Positions 59,601-64,000 of a stretch of DNA of 64,000 nucleotides are shown here, piece by piece. Below the pieces are notes generated by a model. That model ran no database searches. It saw only the letters and a program-made list of their open reading frames with translations, and had not been told where the DNA came from. Positions within the stretch are counted from its first letter, which is position 1, and the number at the start of each line of letters is the position of its first letter. The translations under genes were made by a program, and so were the position numbers. The DNA is from Puffinus mauretanicus (Eukaryota; Chordata; Aves; Procellariiformes; Procellariidae): NCBI GenBank assembly GCA_023333565.1, contig JAJKFH010003627.1:5127501-5191500 (forward strand), in the 5' to 3' direction.

Positions 59601-61722
59601 ACTTGCTTGCAAACACAGTGGCCTCCATAGGCAGTTGTATTGGAGCAGCACACATATGACAAAAAAGAACTGAGGAAGGCCAAATCAGTTCATCAACCAG
59701 CCCGTATCTCCAAGTATGGGACCACTTCTCTGAGTATTCTACCTGCAAATGAGTCTGTGTCTTATGCTAACTACTTGCCACCAGCAGGCCAGGTAGGTCA
59801 GGATTTAAACACGATTTATGACATCAGAAGCAAATATGTGCTACGAAAAACAGGTTCTCTGCCAGGCTAGAGCTTAAATCTCATGAGTATGTCTGTCTTT
59901 CACAGAGAAGTGAAACACATGATCAAGCTTTCCTAAATTACAGACTAATCTACTTTCCAGTGACTCTAAAATTTATTACTGAAAGTACAAATAGCTGTCA
60001 GCTCTGAACTAATTAAAATGTTAGGATTAACCTAAAGTGTTCTGTTGCCCATGCTTTCAGCAAATGAGAAAGGCACAGAAGAAATAAAATGGACATTTAA
60101 CTGGTACTGACCTAGAATGGAGTTTTCAATTTAAGTAAAATATCTGATGACTTTACATGACACACTTAACTTCTGAAAGCTTCTAACTATTGCATAAGAA
60201 ATCCATTCCTTCACTATAAGTAAAAGCAGTGTGTACCACATTACCTGAAGTAATGATGTTCTTAGCAGGTGGAGTGGGAATCTGAGTCTTCTGATTTATA
60301 AAAGCAAACGTAATTTATAATATGCCATTTTTTACCAGCTGCAGTAGGTGAGGATTGCTTCACCCCAGCTGATAGATATGGAATAGTTATTTAATCTAAT
60401 GGACTGTATATATGTGATATATAAAAATAAAACTACACATCAATCTATAAAAAAGGAACATTATTAAGGCAGCACAATCACCTCCATGTAAAGAGTCAGG
60501 GTTAAGGATGTTGGACAATCTTGATTTGGACACCCTGTTGCATATACAGACATAATACCAGACTTTTGATTTGTATATGGCCCATGAGCAGATCAGAGGC
60601 ACTTTCATTTCGCTAGCAGCATGGTGCTTCTGAGGCAGGGTTTGTGGGGTATCTGAATGCCCATCTCTGAGAAAAAGGTATGCAGAGGTGCAAGTTGCTA
60701 AGCCATTCTGGTATCTAGCTGCAAACCCAGTTCTGCTCTGTTTCACAGTGGAGAGGCCATTAGGGACAATCTCCTATCTTTAAACTGTTTCTTGGCCAGT
60801 TGATCTGTTTCCCTTTTTCCTTCTTTCCTTTAATTCCTTAGGTCTAGCTCTTCGGCCTTCAGAAGGCTTCCTCTTCCATAGTGCTTCATCATTGGGAAGA
60901 GAGAAATCAGGAGCATGGGAGGAAAAGCTTCTGGCTTATTTTCGAGATCAGCAACTCAACCTAAAAGGAAAATGTAATGACTCTGCCACAAATCAGAACA
61001 TGAGTCTTTGGGGAGTTTAGTTGAGGTTTTAACAAACTTGTACAGAAATGAGAAATTGTGATTTTATGAGAGTTTGTAATCTGGCCAGAATTCATATAGT
61101 AGTCAAAGGAGCATCTTGGAGTCCGAACATCCATTGTGGGAAGTTTTGGCTTAAATTGTTAAACTTCATCATAATTTCAACAACTGAAAACCACTCTTAG
61201 TGGGTAAAGATTCAAGAAGCTTGAAAAGAAGGTGCTGTCAATCATACCTTTAATTCATCTAGTTTTGTAGCTAGGGAGAAACGAGCATAGTACCTTTTAA
61301 ATAAATTATTTTCTTTCATTTGATGGTTCATCCATTGCCTGTTCAGTGCTTTTATCCCTGCAATATGTAGCTATCACAGTTTGCTTATGCTAAACCAAGA
61401 TTTTGATATTTTAATCTTGAGAAGATTTAAATGTTTGTTCTCTACTTCTGCTTTGAAGTCGTCATGCTTCATTGATAACATAATTCATTTATGTGGAGAG
61501 TAACGAGTAAAACATAATGGTTTCAAATGAAGACAAAAGCAGAGGAACAAATGAAATTCCTAAAAACAAAGGGCTTCCAAAGAACATATGCAAGTAAATA
61601 CCAAAATATCTGTTTTATATAAACAAGCATTCTAACTAAAATGCTTCTCAAACTCTTTCCCATTAAGCGTGAGTCTTTAAGTTTCATGTACTAACTGATA
61701 TGCCTGGATGCATGTGGCAAAA
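59601..61722. other. Unannotated stretch with exon-like frames
   Basis: A plus-strand frame near 59640-59870 (76 codons) and another near 60784-61017 (78 codons, no ATG) look somewhat protein-like but match no family I know. The second follows a strong splice-acceptor-like tract; see findings. Confidence 0.4.
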
Positions 61723-61898
61723 AGTAATTGGCTAATAACTTATTAACATCTGCAATGCATTTGGGAAAACTGGTAGTCATTTGTTGTTGGTCTGAGGGGC
61801 ACTGTAAAACAAAGTGGAAATTCTACGTTTTGTCTAGAAAGATGGGCAATTGAACTTCACTTTATACTATTGTATTATTACCACAATGGAACTATCAG
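61723..61898 (+). repeat. Unidentified dispersed repeat, copy A
   Basis: The copy starts AGTAATTGGCTAATAACTTA and ends ACAATGGAACTATCAG. It is collinear with copy B at 63782-63956: the first 23 bases match at 21 positions, the last 16 are identical, and scattered matches lie between. Lengths are 176 and 175 bp. No terminal inverted repeats or tRNA boxes were recognised, and I cannot name the family. Confidence 0.65.
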
Positions 61899-63044
61899 TC
61901 AGCCAGACAGACATATTAACCAAGCAAGCCATAAATTCCACAAGATCTTGCAATTGTACTTTTCAGCTTTTTACTTCTTGTAGCTTTCTTAAAAGTTATT
62001 GCTCTTCCACTGGCATCCTCCCATGTATATAAAGGTTCTGTCAGCTTTGACCTTCAAAGTGGACTTTTTCCAGGTGCTTTCTACCACTTTCTGAAGTTAC
62101 TGTGCATATCATATGCACAGTGCAGCCATCATCAATCAAATTCGTGTCACTATGCACTGTTCCCATCTACTGCCCAGTGTCATCCTGGCACTGAAGATTG
62201 CCAAAAATATACATTTGACTTCCACTGACCTGAGTTTCAAATCCATATTTGGAAAAAGCCCTTGTACAAATTAACAATTGTGATAGTTGGCATTTCTGTG
62301 ACATGAAGGATTTTGTCACCACTAGCCACTCTCACTGGTCTGCTTTCTAGAAGTGGTGAGCCTGTTGACCAGATAGGCTGTATGGCCAAGTAGGGAAACA
62401 GCTTGTGTTTACCGCTTCATCGTTTTACCAGACATACACCTGCCGTCATGGCTTCTGTGGACTCTGTTATACGACTGGTGAAGGAAAGTTGTTGCAGGCC
62501 TTCAGAACATGTGAAACGACTGACTTCCTGTACCATGTTACATGACTATGACTTGTAAGGAGTTTCCTCCAAGGGTGCACAGGTCATGAGTCAGCCCATC
62601 AAAAAATCACAATATTGGCTGAAAAATCATGAAATACTAATATTTCTACAATGAAAAAGGCTTGATGCTAGGGGGAAAGTGGGAATATGGAGAGCCCCCA
62701 TAAGGGAGGGAGATACAACTTCCAGAAAGACAGGCCCATCCACAGGGTGCCATCACTGCTGTGCCTCCCCACCAGCTCCCAGACACCAAAGTTCTCCTTT
62801 GATTTTGGGTCTCTTCTCAAAATCCCATTAGCTCCCTTTCTTATTTTCTTACTCTTTGAAAAATGAGGGGAGTTGGTAACTTAAATTCAACTAAAGTTAA
62901 GGACTTAGTACCTAACTCAGTGTCCCAGGAGTGTTATCCTTTCATTGAAACCTTGCATATGAGAAGCCATATTGAATTTGGGTGCTAAATACCTGTGTTT
63001 CCACCCACAAAACTACTGTGCTGCTGTTGTCCTTCCTTCTGCAC
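61899..63044. other. Stretch between the two unidentified repeats
   Basis: It contains an 11-bp near-perfect palindrome at 62099-62121. No gene was recognised. Confidence 0.5.
62099..62121. repeat. 23-bp palindrome with one central base
   Basis: ACTGTGCATAT (62099-62109) and ATATGCACAGT (62111-62121) are perfect reverse complements separated by a single C. It can extrude as a cruciform or bind a dimeric factor. Confidence 0.8.
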
Positions 63045-63240
63045 TGCTGCTATGCAGTAGATTAGTGTTTAGAGTTCTTCTCCTGAGTGTGGGAAGCCTG
63101 GCTTCAGTTCCCATTTCTATCCAAAATGATTTCAAGATCTCATTCCTGGATGAGGTCCCCAATCTAGAGGTTATTTTGGAAGAGAAAGGAGAATAATCAT
63201 CTCGCCTATCAGAGCTTCTCAATTTTTTGCCACAAAGTGA
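63045..63240 (+). repeat. Probable tRNA-derived SINE relic with foldback tail
   Basis: AGATTAGTGTTTAGAGTTCT then CTCCTGAGTGTGGGAAGCCT then GGCTTCAGTTCCC parallels an amniote SINE head that I recall as AGTGGTTAGAGCACTCTCCT, GGGATGTGGGAGACCCAGG, TTCAATTCCC. About 60 bases further, GGAAGAGAAAGGAGAATAAT and CATCTCGCCTATCAGAGCTT resemble its reverse-complement-like tail (GAAGAGAAAGGATTTGAA ... TCTCCCACCTCTCAGG). It is decayed, so boundaries are approximate. Confidence 0.45.
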
Positions 63241-63781
63241 GAGTGAATGTATGCCTGACTGTAACCTTGTCACTCTATATTGCCACAGAGCAATAGAATG
63301 GCCTAGTTTCCAATGATTTTGTCCTTATTTAATGACATTTCAATGTAAAATTCAAAACAGTCTTTGGGAGCATGTAGTGGGATACAGACTCCCATCGTAG
63401 GTGAGTGTTGTCCAAGGACTAGCGCTGAGAAACTTTCCCTTTTCTTTCCTCCCCCTTCTTGCAACTTGATCAACAGAAAGAACTGAAGGAGTTTCTTCTC
63501 CCTGTTACATTACCCTATAGAGTAAGTGGCTAATGTGCTTGACGAGGCGTGGGTTGAGGTCTCTTGGACAGGTGGGATTTGGAAGCATGGTCTTCCTTCT
63601 AGGTTTTGCTATAGAACTGTAACACCTACTGCCTTTTTGTTCTAGTCCCATATTTAAATTAGAAATTTTGCTGCTGAAGAGAAATTCTTGTGCAGCTGTG
63701 TTCTGCTACCCAGACACTCATTTGAGCCTTTCTGTAGTAGAGTGCAAATTTGGAATACACATGCATAAGCAATAATGCATT
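63241..63781. other. Unannotated stretch
   Basis: Nothing was recognised. Confidence 0.5.
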
Positions 63782-63956
63782 AGTAATTGCTTAATAACTT
63801 ATTAGAGTCTAGCTTCTGTTGAGACACTGGGGAAAAGCTACAGCCAATTAGTTGTAAGGGGGCGGTGGAACAAAGTTAAACTAAATTACTGCTGGAAAGG
63901 TGAGCTGATAAACTTTAGACTAAACCGGTGTATTAGCACTACAATGGAACTATCAG
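63782..63956 (+). repeat. Unidentified dispersed repeat, copy B
   Basis: It is collinear with copy A at 61723-61898 in the same orientation, about 2.06 kb away. It starts AGTAATTGCTTAATAACTTA and ends ACAATGGAACTATCAG. Copy B is somewhat richer in G+C in the middle (GGGGGCGGTGG near 63858). The divergence indicates an old pair, either two independent insertions or an old local duplication. Confidence 0.65.
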
Positions 63957-64000
63957 CTCCATATAAAACATTAGTATGACAAATTAGTGCTTTGATCATG

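Noticed and set aside
59780..59800. CTCF-like word CCACCAGCAGGCC
   Set aside because: Two core positions differ from the CTCF consensus, which is too weak without conservation data.
59640..59870. 76-codon frame with CAG|GTAGGT donor-like end
   Set aside because: It looks somewhat protein-like, but no family is recognised and the upstream acceptor (CCTCCATAG) lacks a pyrimidine tract.
1..64000. CRISPR array, phage, bacterial operon, rRNA or intact tRNA
   Set aside because: No regularly spaced repeats, dense gene arrays or conserved RNA genes are present. The sequence is vertebrate non-coding DNA.

Overview
This looks like bird nuclear DNA: an A+T-rich stretch with no recognisable host protein-coding gene. 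The main evidence is the repeat content. One fairly young CR1 LINE copy ends in the (ATTCTATG)n octamer typical of CR1 3' ends. It sits in an older CR1. There is a much older CR1/L3-type copy and scattered, heavily decayed L2, MIR/CORE-SINE and DNA-transposon remnants of the kind shared by amniotes. Primate- or rodent-type SINEs are absent. Species cannot be named from this window. It could be a gene desert or the inside of a very large intron.

Layout. 1-7390 is featureless A+T-rich DNA. 7395-8465 is an isolated G+C-rich block with a G-quadruplex motif. 8470-20200 is mostly unique sequence with short low-complexity tracts and a few weak ancient-repeat traces (14905-14945, 16709-16772). 20570-22020 is the best-supported element complex: an old plus-strand CR1 split by a younger minus-strand CR1 (20761 to about 21635). 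The younger copy still carries an open frame for the C-terminal part of CR1 ORF2. 22030-29280 is mostly unique, with a MIR relic (24525-24610) and a foldback repeat (25391-25462). 29290-29700 holds a MIR/CORE-SINE next to an L2-clade reverse-transcriptase fragment whose YADD box is still legible. 31060-31350 may be a Tigger/pogo-like relic. 38735-39610 is an ancient minus-strand CR1. 47265-47338 is weakly tRNA-like. 49497-49785 resembles a non-autonomous hAT element, followed by a small CpG cluster (49960-50132). 53380-53458 and 63045-63240 are SINE relics. 61723-61898 and 63782-63956 are two copies of a repeat I do not recognise.

Apart from the 293-codon CR1-derived frame, every open frame is under about 130 codons, and I recognised no conserved domain in any of them. 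I treat them as chance frames. I found no operon, CRISPR array, phage, rRNA or intact tRNA, and no convincing new biological system. The items most worth checking are the unidentified 176/175-bp repeat pair, the nested CR1, the 72-nt foldback, the small CpG cluster and two exon-like frames behind good splice acceptors. Repeat identifications rest on remembered family sequence, not on a database search.
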